64,000 bases of DNA from Corynebacterium jeikeium (GCF_028609885.1 NZ_CP063195.1:1364001-1428000), one strand, 5' to 3'. Positions 48,803-58,086 are shown, counted from the stretch's first letter. A program made the numbers and translations. The notes: generated by a model not told the origin, from the sequence alone.

Positions 48803-49558
48803 CTATCGCTGCTGACGGTAACCGCGGGGGTCGGAATCGTTCTGGTATCCGGCAGTGCCGTTCTGGTATCCGGAAGCACCGGCACCCTTGCGCAAGGCGG
48901 ACCGGTCGCGGTTGACGGTGCGCAGCGTGGTGGTGAGGGTGTCCTCGAACTCGGCCAGGGTGGAGTCAACGTAGCGGTCGCACTCGGTGCGCAGTCGGTC
49001 GGAGTCCGCGTGGGCGGATTCGATGATGCGGTTGGCCTCGGCCTCGGCGTTGCGGACGACCTCGGAATCGGAAACGAGGCGGCGCTGCTCGGCCAGGCCT
49101 TCGTCAACGGAGCGCTGGTAGCTGGCGTTACCTTCGCTGACCAGACGCTCGGCTTCGTCGGCGGCGCGGCTGGTAACCGTCTCATACTCGCGACGGGCAT
49201 CGCTGACCAGGCGATCTGCCTGGTCCTCGGCCTGGGCGACGGTGTTGGTCGCACGATCCTGGGCTTCCTGGAGGATCTGGTTGGCGCGCTCCTGCGCGTC
49301 CTGCACGATCGCGTCGGCCTCGGAATTTGCGCTGGAAATTGTAGCGTCAGCCTGGTCCTGAGCGTCGGCAATAATGTCCTCGCGGTGGTCGAGGACGTCC
49401 TGCGCGTCATCCATCTCGATGGGGATCGCGTTGCGCATCTCGTCGAGGATGTCTAGCACCTCGCGCCGCGGAACCATGCAGTTGGAGGTCATGGGCACGC
49501 CATAGGCCTGCTCCACCATTTGCTGTAGGTCATCCATACCCTGGAATGTCTTGTACAT
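48803..49558 (-). CDS. sepIVA: SepIVA-like DivIVA-family coiled-coil protein
   Basis: Long coiled coil with an N-terminal DivIVA-like segment (MDDLQQMVEQAYGVPMTSNCMVPRREVLDILDEMR). The helix is then almost continuous (about residues 45-220) with Ala/Glu/Asp/Arg heptads, and the tail is basic. The position next to DUF177-rnc-mutM is the same as that of the mycobacterial septation factor SepIVA, which acts in polar and septal envelope growth; a similar role here is inferred. The ATG at 49558 (MYKTFQGMDD) is preferred; a TTG at 49588 is an alternative. Confidence 0.8.
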   Translation of the reverse strand: MYKTFQGMDDLQQMVEQAYGVPMTSNCMVPRREVLDILDEMRNAIPIEMDDAQDVLDHREDIIADAQDQADATISSANSEADAIVQDAQERANQILQEAQDRATNTVAQAEDQADRLVSDARREYETVTSRAADEAERLVSEGNASYQRSVDEGLAEQRRLVSDSEVVRNAEAEANRIIESAHADSDRLRTECDRYVDSTLAEFEDTLTTTLRTVNRDRSALRKGAGASGYQNGTAGYQNDSDPRGYRQQR

Positions 49559-49617
49559 GGCATCCACTGTGCCATCACTTGACCTCAACTACAGGTTTAG
49601 ACACGCCTTCGCGGGCG

Positions 49618-50103
49618 CTAGCCGCGGAACTTCTCCTCCACCGCCGCGACTACCGGCTCCGGCAGCAGCCCGGAGACGTCCCCGCCGTACTTAGCTACCT
49701 CCTTGCACAGGGTGGAAGACACATACCCGTACTCCGGGGAGGTCAGCAGGAAGTACGTCTCCGCACCCGACAGGCGCTGATTCATCTGTGCCATCGGCAG
49801 CTCATATTCGTAATCCAGGGAGCTGCGCAGCCCCTTGACCATCGCCTGAATATTGTTCTCATTCAGGTAATCCACCAGCAGCTTGTCCCACGTATCGACC
49901 GTGATGTTTTTCGGCCCATTGGGGATGGCAGCGATGGACTTTTCGATCAGCTCGACTCGCTCCTCAGCCGTGAACAGGCCGTTCTTGTTCGGGTTATAGG
50001 TCACCAGAACCACGACCTCCTCCCAGTTGGCAGCGGCGCGGGTGAAGATATCCAAATGGCCCAGTGTGATGGGGTCGAAAGATCCGGGGCAAACTACTCG
50101 CAT
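49618..50103 (-). CDS. coaD: Phosphopantetheine adenylyltransferase
   Basis: Fourth step of CoA synthesis: 4'-phosphopantetheine plus ATP to dephospho-CoA. The nucleotidyltransferase motif is CPGSFDPITLGHLDIFTRA, with the YNPNKNGLFTAEERVELI and MAQMNQRLSGAETYFLLTSPEYGYVSSTL blocks. 161 residues. 10 bp after rsmD. Confidence 0.97.
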   Translation of the reverse strand: MRVVCPGSFDPITLGHLDIFTRAAANWEEVVVLVTYNPNKNGLFTAEERVELIEKSIAAIPNGPKNITVDTWDKLLVDYLNENNIQAMVKGLRSSLDYEYELPMAQMNQRLSGAETYFLLTSPEYGYVSSTLCKEVAKYGGDVSGLLPEPVVAAVEEKFRG

Positions 50104-50113
50104 GGCACCTAAC

Positions 50114-50683
50114 CTAACCCTCGCCCCGCCAAATCGCCATGTCGAACCGGGCGATTCCGTACGTGCGCTTCTTTAGCTTCTGTCCGGTCGGCTCGAAGCC
50201 CTCCGGCCACGCGGTTTCGGGTGAGGCACTATTGCGCTCGACCACCACGACGGCGTCACTAGTAAGAACAGGAATCAGCGCCTCCACCATCTCGGCGACA
50301 GCCTCGTCGGCTAGCTCGTAGGGTGGGTCAGCCAGCACCATCGTGTAGTGGTTGCGTGGGGCACCGGCCAGGAAGGATGACGCCTTCGCCTCCACTACCT
50401 GCACTTTCGCCTCGGGCACCACACGCGCGTTGTCCTTGATTACCTTGACCGCCGCGTCGCTGTTATCCACCAAGGTGACCTCCTTGGCTCCGCGGCTGGC
50501 GGCCTCCAGCCCGAGGGCACCCGAGCCGGCGAAGAGGTCCAGCACTACCTCGTCGACGAAGCCGAAGCGGACCTGCAGGGAGGAGAACAGTCCCTCGCGG
50601 GCGCGATCCGAGGTGGGGCGGGTCCCTTCGCTGGGCACCTTAATGCTGCGGCCGCGGGCGGTTCCGGAAATGATGCGTGTCAT
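50114..50683 (-). CDS. rsmD: 16S rRNA (guanine966-N2)-methyltransferase
   Basis: SAM-dependent Rossmann fold. Motif I is VLDLFAGSGALGLEAASRGA, the catalytic motif IV is VLADPPYELAD, and the N-terminus RIISGTARGRSIKVPSEGTRPTSDRAREGLFS is family-typical. 189 residues. Cotranscribed with coaD. Confidence 0.96.
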   Translation of the reverse strand: MTRIISGTARGRSIKVPSEGTRPTSDRAREGLFSSLQVRFGFVDEVVLDLFAGSGALGLEAASRGAKEVTLVDNSDAAVKVIKDNARVVPEAKVQVVEAKASSFLAGAPRNHYTMVLADPPYELADEAVAEMVEALIPVLTSDAVVVVERNSASPETAWPEGFEPTGQKLKKRTYGIARFDMAIWRGEG

Positions 50684-50746
50684 AGTGCTATACAGTCCTG
50701 CCTAGTTTTTCTCGTGATGGTTGCTCGGGGTTCTTGCTCGTGGTCG

Positions 50747-50974
50747 TTATTGGTGCTTGTCTTTTTGGGCCTCGACCCACAGGATCACGTCTCCTCCATG
50801 CACATCCACATAGTCCTGAGAGTTCGTCCTGCGTACCACCCCTGGCCCCGGCGCGAGGACGGGCGCTTCCAACTTCAGCGATTCCACCGTGCACAGCGCG
50901 TCGCCGGTGTTTACGGTTTCTCCGTCGGCGACGAGGAAGTGCACAACTCCCGCGAATGGGGCACAGATTTCCAT
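50747..50974 (-). CDS. Small biotin/lipoyl-attachment domain protein
   Basis: The 75-residue hammerhead-type domain reads MEICAPFAGVVHFLVADGETVNTGDALCTVESLKLEAPVLA. The biotin site usually reads (A/V)MKM; here it is ESLKLE, with the Lys in the right hairpin turn, so modification is likely but not certain. Proteins of this size serve as free carriers for acyl-CoA carboxylases. It lies between rsmD and recG, a conserved position in actinobacteria. Confidence 0.8.
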   Translation of the reverse strand: MEICAPFAGVVHFLVADGETVNTGDALCTVESLKLEAPVLAPGPGVVRRTNSQDYVDVHGGDVILWVEAQKDKHQ

Positions 50975-51000
50975 GCCCCAGAGTCTAGCAACTGGGTTGG

Positions 51001-51040
51001 CTAGCTCTTCTCCCCTAGCTCTTCTCCCCTAGCTCTTCTC
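51001..51040. repeat. Tandem repeat of 14 bp over the recG stop codon
   Basis: The unit CTAGCTCTTCTCCC is repeated at 51001, 51015 and 51029 (last copy partial). On the minus strand the copy at 51029 encodes the last residues and TAG stop of RecG; the other two follow the stop as untranslated duplicates. Confidence 0.75.
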
Positions 51041-53194
51041 GATGTAGTCCTGGTCGTCGATCTCGATGTCCACCACCAGCGAGCGTGCCAGCTGCTCGTC
51101 GTACGCCACCAGTGCCTCTGCGTAGTCGCGCGCCGATTCGATGATCTCGCCGTCGGTGCTGAGGTCTAGTAGTGACGCCCTTCGCGCCGACCGCCCCGAC
51201 TGATCCTGCCCCAGGATGTCTCCTTCGGTACGCATCTTCAGGTCTTCCTCCGCCAGGCGGAAGCCGTCGTTGCTTTGCGCAACCACCTGCAAGCGGTGGA
51301 AGGAGGGGCTATCCGGCGCGGCGGTGGTGTGCAGCAGACACAGCGAGTCCCGTCGCCCACGGCCGATACGGCCGCGCAGTTGGTGGAGTTGGGAGAAGCC
51401 GAAGTTCTCGGCCTCCAGGATCATCATCATGGAGGCGTTCGGCACGTCCACACCGACCTCGATGACGGTGGTAGCGACCAGCACGTCGATCTTCCCGGCG
51501 GCGAAGTCCTGCATCACCTGGTCCTTGTCAGCGGGGTCCATCTTGCCGTGCAGCATCGCCACGCGGCAGCCGGGTAGTTCCTCGGTGGCGATGCGCTCGC
51601 ACCACTGTTCCACGCCGGAGTGGCCTTCGATGCGGGGCGCAACCACGTAGGCCTGGCCGCCGGCCTTGATCTCCTCACCCATGCGCTCCCATGCGCGCCG
51701 CACCCAGCGGTACTTATCGGCGGGCACCACCACTGTCTCGATGTCTCCGCGCCCGCCGGGCTTACCGACCAGTGTGATGGGCGTCAGGTCGCCGAACATC
51801 GTCATTCCGACGGTCCGCGGGATCGGGGTGGCGGTCATGACCATCATGTGCGGAGTGGCATCCACCGGTGCGGATTCCCGCAGCTTGTTACGTTGCTGCA
51901 CGCCGAAGCGGTGCTGCTCGTCGACAACCACCATGCCCAGGCGGTAGAACTCCACCGAATCCTGAATCACCGCGTGCGTGCCGACCACAATGTCGGTCTG
52001 GCCGGAGACCAGGTCCAGGAGCGTGCGCTGCTTGTCTGCCTGCTTCTGGCTTCCGACCAGCACGGATACCCGCACGTCGGTGTTCTCCAGCATCTTCACC
52101 AGGCTGCGGGCGTGCTGCACGGCCAGGATCTCCGTCGGCGCCACGAAGGCGCACTGGTAGCCGGAGTCCACGGCCCACAGCATGCTGATCAAGGCCACCA
52201 TCGTCTTGCCGGAGCCGACCTCGCCGTGCAGCAGCAGGTTCGCCGGGGTGGTTCCACCCAAGCGGGAGCCGATGTCCTCCAGCGCCATCTTCTGGCCGGC
52301 GCTGAGGTCGAACGGCAGCCCCGCAATCAGCTTTTCCACGTTCTCGCCCGGCGCGAGCGCCATGCCGGTGCGCTTGGTGGCGTCATTGCGCCGCAGAGCC
52401 ATGACCAGCTGCAGTTCTAGCGCCTCGTTAAACTTCAGCCTGCGTCGGGCGGGTTCGGGTCCGGCTTCGCTCGGCTGATGGATGTGCCGCAGCGCGTCGG
52501 CGAAGCTGATCAGGGGGCGGCCTTTTTCATCCGTGGGCCAGGCGGGCGCGCCGGGGTTGCGGCGCGGCAGGGGCAGGAACTCGCCGGGGTCGTCCATTAC
52601 CCGCAGTACGTGGTCCATCACTCCCAGCATCTCCGCGGTGGAGGTGCCGGGGCGGCGCTTGTAGCCGGCCATCCACGGCTTGGCCAATAGTTCCTGGGCA
52701 GCAGTCTCGGAGCCCATGACGTCCACTATTGTCTTTAGCGGCCCGAACATGCCGAACTCCGCATCCAGGGCGGGCAGGATGGATACGTAGCTGGGGTTTT
52801 TGAGCTCCCACTGGCCGTTGAACTCGGAGAGCTTGCCGTGCAGCAGCATCATCGAGCCCCTCTTGATGCGCTTCCGGTGGTAGGCCACGTTCCCAAATAG
52901 CGCGGAGCGGAAGGTCCGCACACCGTCGGTGAAGGTGAAAGCCAAAAATTTTCTGGGGCCCCGCCCGGAGTGGTTGTCTTTCTCCCCTACGCTGAGGATT
53001 TCCCCTGCACAGGTGTACTTCTCCCCCACCCTCAACTCGTCGAGCCCCTGCGGCGAGCCGAGCCGCGCGTAGGTGACGGGGAAGTTCAGCACCGCATCGG
53101 CGATAGTTTTGATGCCGGGTTTATCGGCCAGCCGCTTCGCGCGATCGTTGGAGATCGCAACCGACAGCGGGCGCGAGTCCTGCCATCCCAGCAT
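51029..53194 (-). CDS. recG: ATP-dependent DNA helicase RecG
   Basis: Fork-reversal and branch-migration helicase. The wedge domain is N-terminal. Helicase motifs: Walker A LLHGEVGSGKTMVALIS, DEQHRFGVQQR (DEAH-like, motif II), MTATPIPRT (motif III), and ATTVIEVGVDVPNASMMMI with HQLRGRIGRG. 721 residues. It is 3 bp after the DAK2 gene. A short A5T4 tract lies in the N-terminal region. Confidence 0.96.
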   Translation of the reverse strand: MLGWQDSRPLSVAISNDRAKRLADKPGIKTIADAVLNFPVTYARLGSPQGLDELRVGEKYTCAGEILSVGEKDNHSGRGPRKFLAFTFTDGVRTFRSALFGNVAYHRKRIKRGSMMLLHGKLSEFNGQWELKNPSYVSILPALDAEFGMFGPLKTIVDVMGSETAAQELLAKPWMAGYKRRPGTSTAEMLGVMDHVLRVMDDPGEFLPLPRRNPGAPAWPTDEKGRPLISFADALRHIHQPSEAGPEPARRRLKFNEALELQLVMALRRNDATKRTGMALAPGENVEKLIAGLPFDLSAGQKMALEDIGSRLGGTTPANLLLHGEVGSGKTMVALISMLWAVDSGYQCAFVAPTEILAVQHARSLVKMLENTDVRVSVLVGSQKQADKQRTLLDLVSGQTDIVVGTHAVIQDSVEFYRLGMVVVDEQHRFGVQQRNKLRESAPVDATPHMMVMTATPIPRTVGMTMFGDLTPITLVGKPGGRGDIETVVVPADKYRWVRRAWERMGEEIKAGGQAYVVAPRIEGHSGVEQWCERIATEELPGCRVAMLHGKMDPADKDQVMQDFAAGKIDVLVATTVIEVGVDVPNASMMMILEAENFGFSQLHQLRGRIGRGRRDSLCLLHTTAAPDSPSFHRLQVVAQSNDGFRLAEEDLKMRTEGDILGQDQSGRSARRASLLDLSTDGEIIESARDYAEALVAYDEQLARSLVVDIEIDDQDYIEKS
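52944..52952. repeat. A5T4 tract inside recG
   Basis: Encodes Arg-Lys-Phe-Leu in the wedge region; minus-strand context CCCAGAAAATTTTTGG. Confidence 0.45.
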
Positions 53195-53197
53195 GGG

Positions 53198-54739
53198 TTA
53201 CTCCACCCCGATCTGCACCAGGCACGGGTCGTGGTCGTTGCCTTGCAGCTCGATGTGGTGGTCGTCGATCTGCACGTCCGGGTACAGCTCGGCGAAGGTG
53301 GCCTTCAGCCCTTCGATGGTGGCCTGGTCGGTTGCCGGGGCGCTCCACAGCAGGGTCACGAGTTCGCCGCCGTCGGCCAGCATGGTGCTGAGGGTATCGA
53401 CCATCGTGTCGGGCGGACAGGTGGCGAAACGCTGAGCTTCGACCGCGTCGATCATTTCTTCGACGTTGTCGTCCCAGTCCACGGTGGGGTCGTTCACCGC
53501 TAGTGCCGCTAACCCACCAACCAGCGATTTCGTGTCGATAATGTCGACTTCCCGCGCCCCGTCCAGCCCCTGCAGCGCGGCGACATCCTGTCCGTTGGTC
53601 AGCACGGCTATCGGCCCTGCGCCCAGCCCCTGCACTGCTTCGCCCAGGGTTTTATTGTTTGGTGACGCCACCGCCACTGCCCCCGCAGCCTCGAAAAGTC
53701 GCGCGACTCCGCCGGTGGGCGTGAGCGCCACGATGAACGGCCCCTGGTCTTCCGCCTTAGGCTCACCGGTCGTCGGAGCAGGCGTGCCCTGAATTCCGGG
53801 GTGGCTGGCTTCCCCGTCGGCCGGCAGAACCTCGATGCGCAAGTCGGTGACAGTTCCAAGGGCGAAGGCCTTCTCGATGACCTCGCCGGCTCGGTTGGTG
53901 TGTACGTGCGCGGTGCCTGACTCCGGGGCCAGTGGTCCTACGATCACCGAGTTGCCGTGAGCCTCCAGCAGCTCCCGCAGGGTATCCAGATTCCCCTCGA
54001 AGAAGAACATCACTTCGACTTCTTGCTGGGTTCGGTCGTGGTCGGGCGTGGGGGCGTCATCAACGAGACCCGCACCGTCCAGAACATCGACCAGGGCCTG
54101 CAGGATCACCACCAGGCCCTGGCCGCCTGCGTCCACAACCCCCGCTTCGGCGAGGACGGGCAGCTGGTTGGGGGTGTTGGCCAGGGCTTCCTCGGCGGCG
54201 TGGAGGGCGCGGGTGGCGACGTCCGCGAGGTTCGGCTCGGCTTCGTGGGCGGCGGTGGCGGCAGCATCGAGCACGCTGATGACGGTGCCCTCGACGGGCG
54301 TGGAGATTGCGGTGCGGACAAAGCCCACCGACTGCGAGAGAGTATCCGCCACAGCTGGGCCGTCGATGTGACCCTGCGAGGCCGCCTCGGCGAGAGCGCG
54401 CATCACCTGGCTGAGCACCAGGCCGGAGTTTCCGCGGGCGCCACGAACTGCGCCGGTGGCCAGGGCGATGGTGACCTCGGGGAGGCTGGCGCCTTCCTCC
54501 AGAGCATCGACCGCAGAGACTGCGGTGGTCATGGTGTGCGCCATGTTGGAGCCGGTATCGGAATCCGGGATGGGGAAGACGTTCAGGGCGTTAATCGCCT
54601 GGCTCTGCTCGCGCAGCCGGCTGGCCGAGAGGCGCGCCCACTGGGCGACAACGCGCGCGTCGAGCTGAGCGGGCGCCTGCTCCACCGGTTGCGCTTCAGC
54701 CACCGGTTGCGCCCCTGCCTTCCTGGATTTCACTCCCAC
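53198..54739 (-). CDS. DAK2-domain protein (FakA/YloV-like)
   Basis: The N-terminal DhaL domain carries the ATP/Mg motif ALNVFPIPDSDTGSNM (usual form FPVPDGDTGTNM), then ARGNSGLVLSQ. The second half is the YloV-type C-terminal domain. FakA proteins phosphorylate fatty acids bound to FakB (DegV) partners; no degV gene is in the window. 513 residues. It is 3 bp before recG, as in other actinobacteria. The C-terminal half contains a copy of the dispersed motif (VASPNNK). Confidence 0.85.
   Translation of the reverse strand: MGVKSRKAGAQPVAEAQPVEQAPAQLDARVVAQWARLSASRLREQSQAINALNVFPIPDSDTGSNMAHTMTTAVSAVDALEEGASLPEVTIALATGAVRGARGNSGLVLSQVMRALAEAASQGHIDGPAVADTLSQSVGFVRTAISTPVEGTVISVLDAAATAAHEAEPNLADVATRALHAAEEALANTPNQLPVLAEAGVVDAGGQGLVVILQALVDVLDGAGLVDDAPTPDHDRTQQEVEVMFFFEGNLDTLRELLEAHGNSVIVGPLAPESGTAHVHTNRAGEVIEKAFALGTVTDLRIEVLPADGEASHPGIQGTPAPTTGEPKAEDQGPFIVALTPTGGVARLFEAAGAVAVASPNNKTLGEAVQGLGAGPIAVLTNGQDVAALQGLDGAREVDIIDTKSLVGGLAALAVNDPTVDWDDNVEEMIDAVEAQRFATCPPDTMVDTLSTMLADGGELVTLLWSAPATDQATIEGLKATFAELYPDVQIDDHHIELQGNDHDPCLVQIGVE
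53650..53672 (-). repeat. Dispersed motif copy inside the DAK2 gene
   Basis: Minus-strand GGTGGCGTCACCAAACAATA is translated V-A-S-P-N-N-K. It uses the same frame as the LapA, LepB and MutM copies. Confidence 0.55.
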
Positions 54740-54810
54740 TACCCTAGCGAACCAGCCGGACAGCAGGGCGGTTTGTGGGATCGTGGCGCGTTAGGGGTGT
54801 GCACGGCGGG

Positions 54811-55479
54811 CTAGAGCCGCCAGTCGACGCGCGCGCCGCCGGATGCCTCCAGGATCGCGTTTGCCCTGCTGAAAGGGTGCGAACCGAAGAAGCCACGGTA
54901 GGCCGACAGCGGCGAGGGATGCGGGGACATCACGCAGCGCTCCGCGCCGATGAGCGGTGCCAGCTGCTGGGCCTGCTTGCCCCACAGGATCGCGGCGAAG
55001 TGCGGGTTGGCGGCGACTTGGCGGACGGCAGCTTCGGTGATGGCCTCCCAGCCGCACCCACGATGGCTGCCCGCGTTCCCCGCCTGGACGGTGAGCACGC
55101 GGTTGAGCAGCAGCACCCCGCGACCGGCCCACGGAGAAAGATCCCCGCTGGTGGGGGCCGGTAAGCCGAGGTCATCTGCATACTCGGTGTAGATATTCTT
55201 CAGCGACTTCGGCAGCGGTTCGCCTTGGGGAAGCTCCGCGGAAAACGCCAACCCCACCGAGTGCCCGGGCGTGGGGTAAGGGTCTTGCCCGACGATCAGC
55301 ACTTTCACCTGCGTGGGGTCGGCCTCGAAGGCCCGCAAAATTTTTTCTGGCGCGGGCAGGATCCGCGCCTGCTGCCCCTCAGCCAGTGCGCCCTCCAGCA
55401 CCGACTGCAGCCCCGGCAGATACCACGCCGGGTGGATCCGCTCGATCAGCTGGTGTGCTTGCTTACGTACGGAACTCAT
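54811..55479 (-). CDS. ung: Uracil-DNA glycosylase
   Basis: Excises uracil from DNA. The catalytic motif [17 protein letters not shown] contains the key Asp, and [18 protein letters not shown] supplies the late His. [22 protein letters not shown] is the usual middle block. 222 residues. 9 bp after thiL. It contains an A4T6 tract at EKILRAFE. Confidence 0.97.
   Translation of the reverse strand: MSSVRKQAHQLIERIHPAWYLPGLQSVLEGALAEGQQARILPAPEKILRAFEADPTQVKVLIVGQDPYPTPGHSVGLAFSAELPQGEPLPKSLKNIYTEYADDLGLPAPTSGDLSPWAGRGVLLLNRVLTVQAGNAGSHRGCGWEAITEAAVRQVAANPHFAAILWGKQAQQLAPLIGAERCVMSPHPSPLSAYRGFFGSHPFSRANAILEASGGARVDWRL
55337..55346. repeat. A4T6 tract inside ung
   Basis: Minus-strand context GCCAGAAAAAATTTTGCGG. 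It encodes Glu-Lys-Ile-Leu. The flank CGCGCCAG resembles the GGCG core of the other motif. Confidence 0.45.
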
Positions 55480-55488
55480 GCCTGCTCC

Positions 55489-56475
55489 TTACACCGACTG
55501 CCAACCGGACGTAAACGGCGGACGGCCGCCGTCGACCAGCACATAGTCCCCCTCACCGTCCCCCTCATCCGAGAGGCTGCGTACAGTCCCGATGCGGCGG
55601 TAGCCACTGGGCATGCGGGCGTCCGTAGTTCCCAAAAGAGTATGGTCCTCGCCGCCGGTGTAGATCCATTCCAGTGGGTTCTTGCCCGTCATCTGCGCGG
55701 CATGCCGCAGCTTCTCGTCGGGCACCAGAGCCGCCCCATCGAGGTCCAAGCACACCCCGGAGCGCTCCGCGATGGCACACAGGTCCACGATCAACCCGTC
55801 GGAGTTATCCGTCATGGCGCTCGCACCCGTAGCGCGGGCGACGGATCCACGGCCCGGCTCCAGGCGTGGTGCGCAGTGCCAATCCGCCAGCTCGTTGAGG
55901 ATCGGATCGTTCGCCGGGATCGCCTTGCGCGAGCCATAGTGGCGCAGAATCGCCAGACCCGCCGCGCTATAGCCGATCGGTCCGCTGGCGATGACCCTCT
56001 GCCCCACGCCCGCGCCGTCCAAAGTCAGCGCTGCAGCAGGCCCGGAGATCTCGCCCAAGGCGGTAATGGAAATGACCAAGTCTTTGCTGGTCACAACGTC
56101 CCCGCCGACTAGCTCCGCCGCCCACGGGGAGGCTCCTTCGTCGATGCCGCGCGCAATATCCGCCACCGTCTGCAGCGGCAAATCCCCCGGCGTGGCGATC
56201 GCCATCAGGATCGCGGTGGGGCGTGCTCCCATCGCCTGAATGTCCGCGAAGTTCTGCGTCACTGCCTTCACCCCGACCTCCCACGGAGTCGAGTAGTCGA
56301 ACGTGAAGTGCCGCCCCTGAACGAGGATGTCCGTCGAGCACACGTGCCGTGAATTGGTGCCTGTGGGCTCCAACACTGCGGCGTCATCGCCATTAAGAGA
56401 ACTCGGTGCAGCTTGGCGGATCGCCGCGATGGTGGCGGCCTCCCCTGCCTCTGCCACGGTCAGTGAAGTGCGCAT
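55489..56475 (-). CDS. thiL: Thiamine-monophosphate kinase
   Basis: Phosphorylates thiamine monophosphate to the diphosphate. The PurM-like fold has the metal site NGDDAAVLEP, DILVQGRHFTFDYSTPWEVGVKAVTQNFADIQAMGA, VGGDVVTSKDLVISITALG and the C-terminal DNSDGLIVDLCAIAERSGV. 328 residues. Divergent from the DUF3515 gene by 61 bp. Confidence 0.95.
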   Translation of the reverse strand: MRTSLTVAEAGEAATIAAIRQAAPSSLNGDDAAVLEPTGTNSRHVCSTDILVQGRHFTFDYSTPWEVGVKAVTQNFADIQAMGARPTAILMAIATPGDLPLQTVADIARGIDEGASPWAAELVGGDVVTSKDLVISITALGEISGPAAALTLDGAGVGQRVIASGPIGYSAAGLAILRHYGSRKAIPANDPILNELADWHCAPRLEPGRGSVARATGASAMTDNSDGLIVDLCAIAERSGVCLDLDGAALVPDEKLRHAAQMTGKNPLEWIYTGGEDHTLLGTTDARMPSGYRRIGTVRSLSDEGDGEGDYVLVDGGRPPFTSGWQSV

Positions 56476-56536
56476 GCAGCCTTTCGGTCGAGTGATGCTT
56501 GGGGTACCGCGATAAGTTTAATTAAGATGGTGCGCT

Positions 56537-57682
56537 ATGAGTGACGAATCCACCTCCCCCGTGTCTACCCCGCGGTACCTGCTGGTGCTGTCGACGGTGC
56601 TGGCCCTTCTGCTGATTGTTGTGGTGATCGTGGCGGCGAAAATCACGATGGATAAGAAGGTTTACGCGCCGGTGGCAATGGGGCCGGTGGATGCGCCAGA
56701 GGCATCGTCGCAGGTGTGTGCCGATTTCGTGGCTGCGCTGCCGCGGGATTTGGATCGTTTCCGTTCTGTGGAGGTGCGCGACCCGGCGCCGGATGGAGCC
56801 GCGGCTTATCGTGACTCTTCGGGCGCGGAGCTGTCTGTGCGGTGCGGGGTGAATGTGCCGGATCAGTACACGGTGTTGTCGCCGGTGTTTACTTCTGGTG
56901 ATGCGCGCTGGACCGCCGTTTCCGATGCTACACCGGGCTCTGACCTGCGTACTTGGTACGCAGTCGGGGGTTCGCCCGCGGTCGCGGTGACGGCTTCTTC
57001 CGATGTGGGCAGCGCGCTCGAGGGGGTTGGTTCTACTCTTTCTTCTCTTTATGACGCCAACTCTCCAGCAAAGCCCGCCCCCTACCCGCTGTCGGAGGCT
57101 CCGGTGGCCGGCAGCTCCGGTGGTTCCGGCGAGGCTGGCGGTTCCGGTGAGGCTGATGGTTCCGGTGAGGCAGGCGGTTCCGGCAAGACTGACGGTTCCG
57201 GTGAGGCAGGCACATCCGGTGGTGCGACCGAGTCCCCGGTGTGCCGCAAGTTCCTGGAAACTCTGCCGGATTCGCTGGGCGACTGGCGACTGGTTCACAT
57301 TTCTGCCGGCAGCTCCAAGCTGAAAAACGCTGATGCGCTACCCGAGGGTGTGGACGAGTCGGTGTTCGACAAGGCACCGAGCGGCTCGGCGACTTACCTG
57401 GCCGAAGGACATGAGCCGGTGGTGATTCGCTGTGGCCTCGAAATACCCGAGGCCTATGAGCCGGGGGCCAACCTGACCCAGGTAGATGACGTTCCGTGGT
57501 TCTCCGATCCCTCGCTGTCGCGCGGGTCAACGATGGGCCACTGGTATGCCCTGGGCCGGGAGCAGATTGTGGGTCTGGCGATGCCGCAGTCCGCCGGCGA
57601 GGAGGTCATCACTTCCGTGACCAGCGCAATCTCCGATTCCCTCAAGAAGACTGAGAAGCAGCCCGCCGCTGCCCAGCAGTAG
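56537..57682 (+). CDS. Secreted or membrane-anchored protein with two DUF3515 domains
   Basis: One N-terminal membrane helix (LLVLSTVLALLLIVVVIVAAKI) anchors two similar extracellular domains. Domain 1 is about residues 55-165 (SSQVCADFVAALPRDLDRFR ... RCGVNVPDQYTVLSP), domain 2 about 230-365 (SPVCRKFLETLPDSLGDWR ... RCGLEIPEAYEPG). They are joined by a Gly/Ser/Glu repeat linker (GSGEAGGSGEADGSGE type). Both domains carry the C...RCG pattern and a WYAxG motif. Single-domain proteins of about 180 residues are usual at this site. Function unknown; it lies between thiL and ddl. Confidence 0.82.
   Translation: MSDESTSPVSTPRYLLVLSTVLALLLIVVVIVAAKITMDKKVYAPVAMGPVDAPEASSQVCADFVAALPRDLDRFRSVEVRDPAPDGAAAYRDSSGAELSVRCGVNVPDQYTVLSPVFTSGDARWTAVSDATPGSDLRTWYAVGGSPAVAVTASSDVGSALEGVGSTLSSLYDANSPAKPAPYPLSEAPVAGSSGGSGEAGGSGEADGSGEAGGSGKTDGSGEAGTSGGATESPVCRKFLETLPDSLGDWRLVHISAGSSKLKNADALPEGVDESVFDKAPSGSATYLAEGHEPVVIRCGLEIPEAYEPGANLTQVDDVPWFSDPSLSRGSTMGHWYALGREQIVGLAMPQSAGEEVITSVTSAISDSLKKTEKQPAAAQQ
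57037..57058 (-). repeat. Dispersed motif copy in the DUF3515 gene, antisense
   Basis: Minus-strand GGCGTCATAAAGAGAAGAAA. The gene is on plus and reads S-S-L-Y-D-A-N across it, so the motif is again independent of reading frame. Confidence 0.45.
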
Positions 57683-57880
57683 CCGCCCGCCCCTGCAGTA
57701 GCCTGCCCGGCATTAGCGACACTCCACACCTGCCACAGGATCCCCCCGGCCCCGCCACCCAACTCCCGGGTCCACCAGAAGCAGCCTGCCCAGTGGAGTC
57801 CGTCAGAGGCACCCTGACCACTTCAGCCCAGCACACCCCACCTGCCACAGGAGCCTCACGTGCACCATGCCAAAAGTGCC

Positions 57881-58007
57881 AAATGTCGGAAAAGTTGCAA
57901 AACGTCGGATCGCCTCTCCCGACATCGTGAGCATAAAGATTCTGACCTGCATATTTACACTATTGACAATGTACCCCAGTAACAAATTGCAACTTTTCCA
58001 ACACTTT
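57881..58007. ncRNA. Covarying structured element, copy A (type of product uncertain)
   Basis: The arms 57881-57900 and 57987-58007 are complementary over about 20 bases with one mismatch and a single-base bulge. Between them are ACGTCG (57902-57907), a GTCGG/CCGAC mini-hairpin and CTGACCTGCATATTTA (57942-57957). Total 127 bp. The variable part of the stem (GAAAAGTTGCAA) differs completely from copy B although the core blocks sit at the same offsets. It could be a structured RNA, a folded single-strand recombination site or a mobile relic; the feature type given here is a guess. Confidence 0.5.
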
Positions 58008-58086
58008 CGCCCACCGCAACCCAAAAACCTGCACCTGTTCCGGCGCCCCCTCTCACGCAGGCCGGTAATGGGCACTCCGCGTGGTC

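Noticed and set aside
53198..54739. DAK2 gene considered as dihydroxyacetone kinase
   Set aside because: It lacks the DhaK substrate domain and has the YloV/FakA C-terminal half; position before recG is the usual one for the FakA-like family.
57727..57852. Direct repeat CACCTGCCACAGGA considered as CRISPR repeat or attachment site
   Set aside because: Only two copies, spaced 98 bases apart, no array, no integrase or Cas gene nearby.
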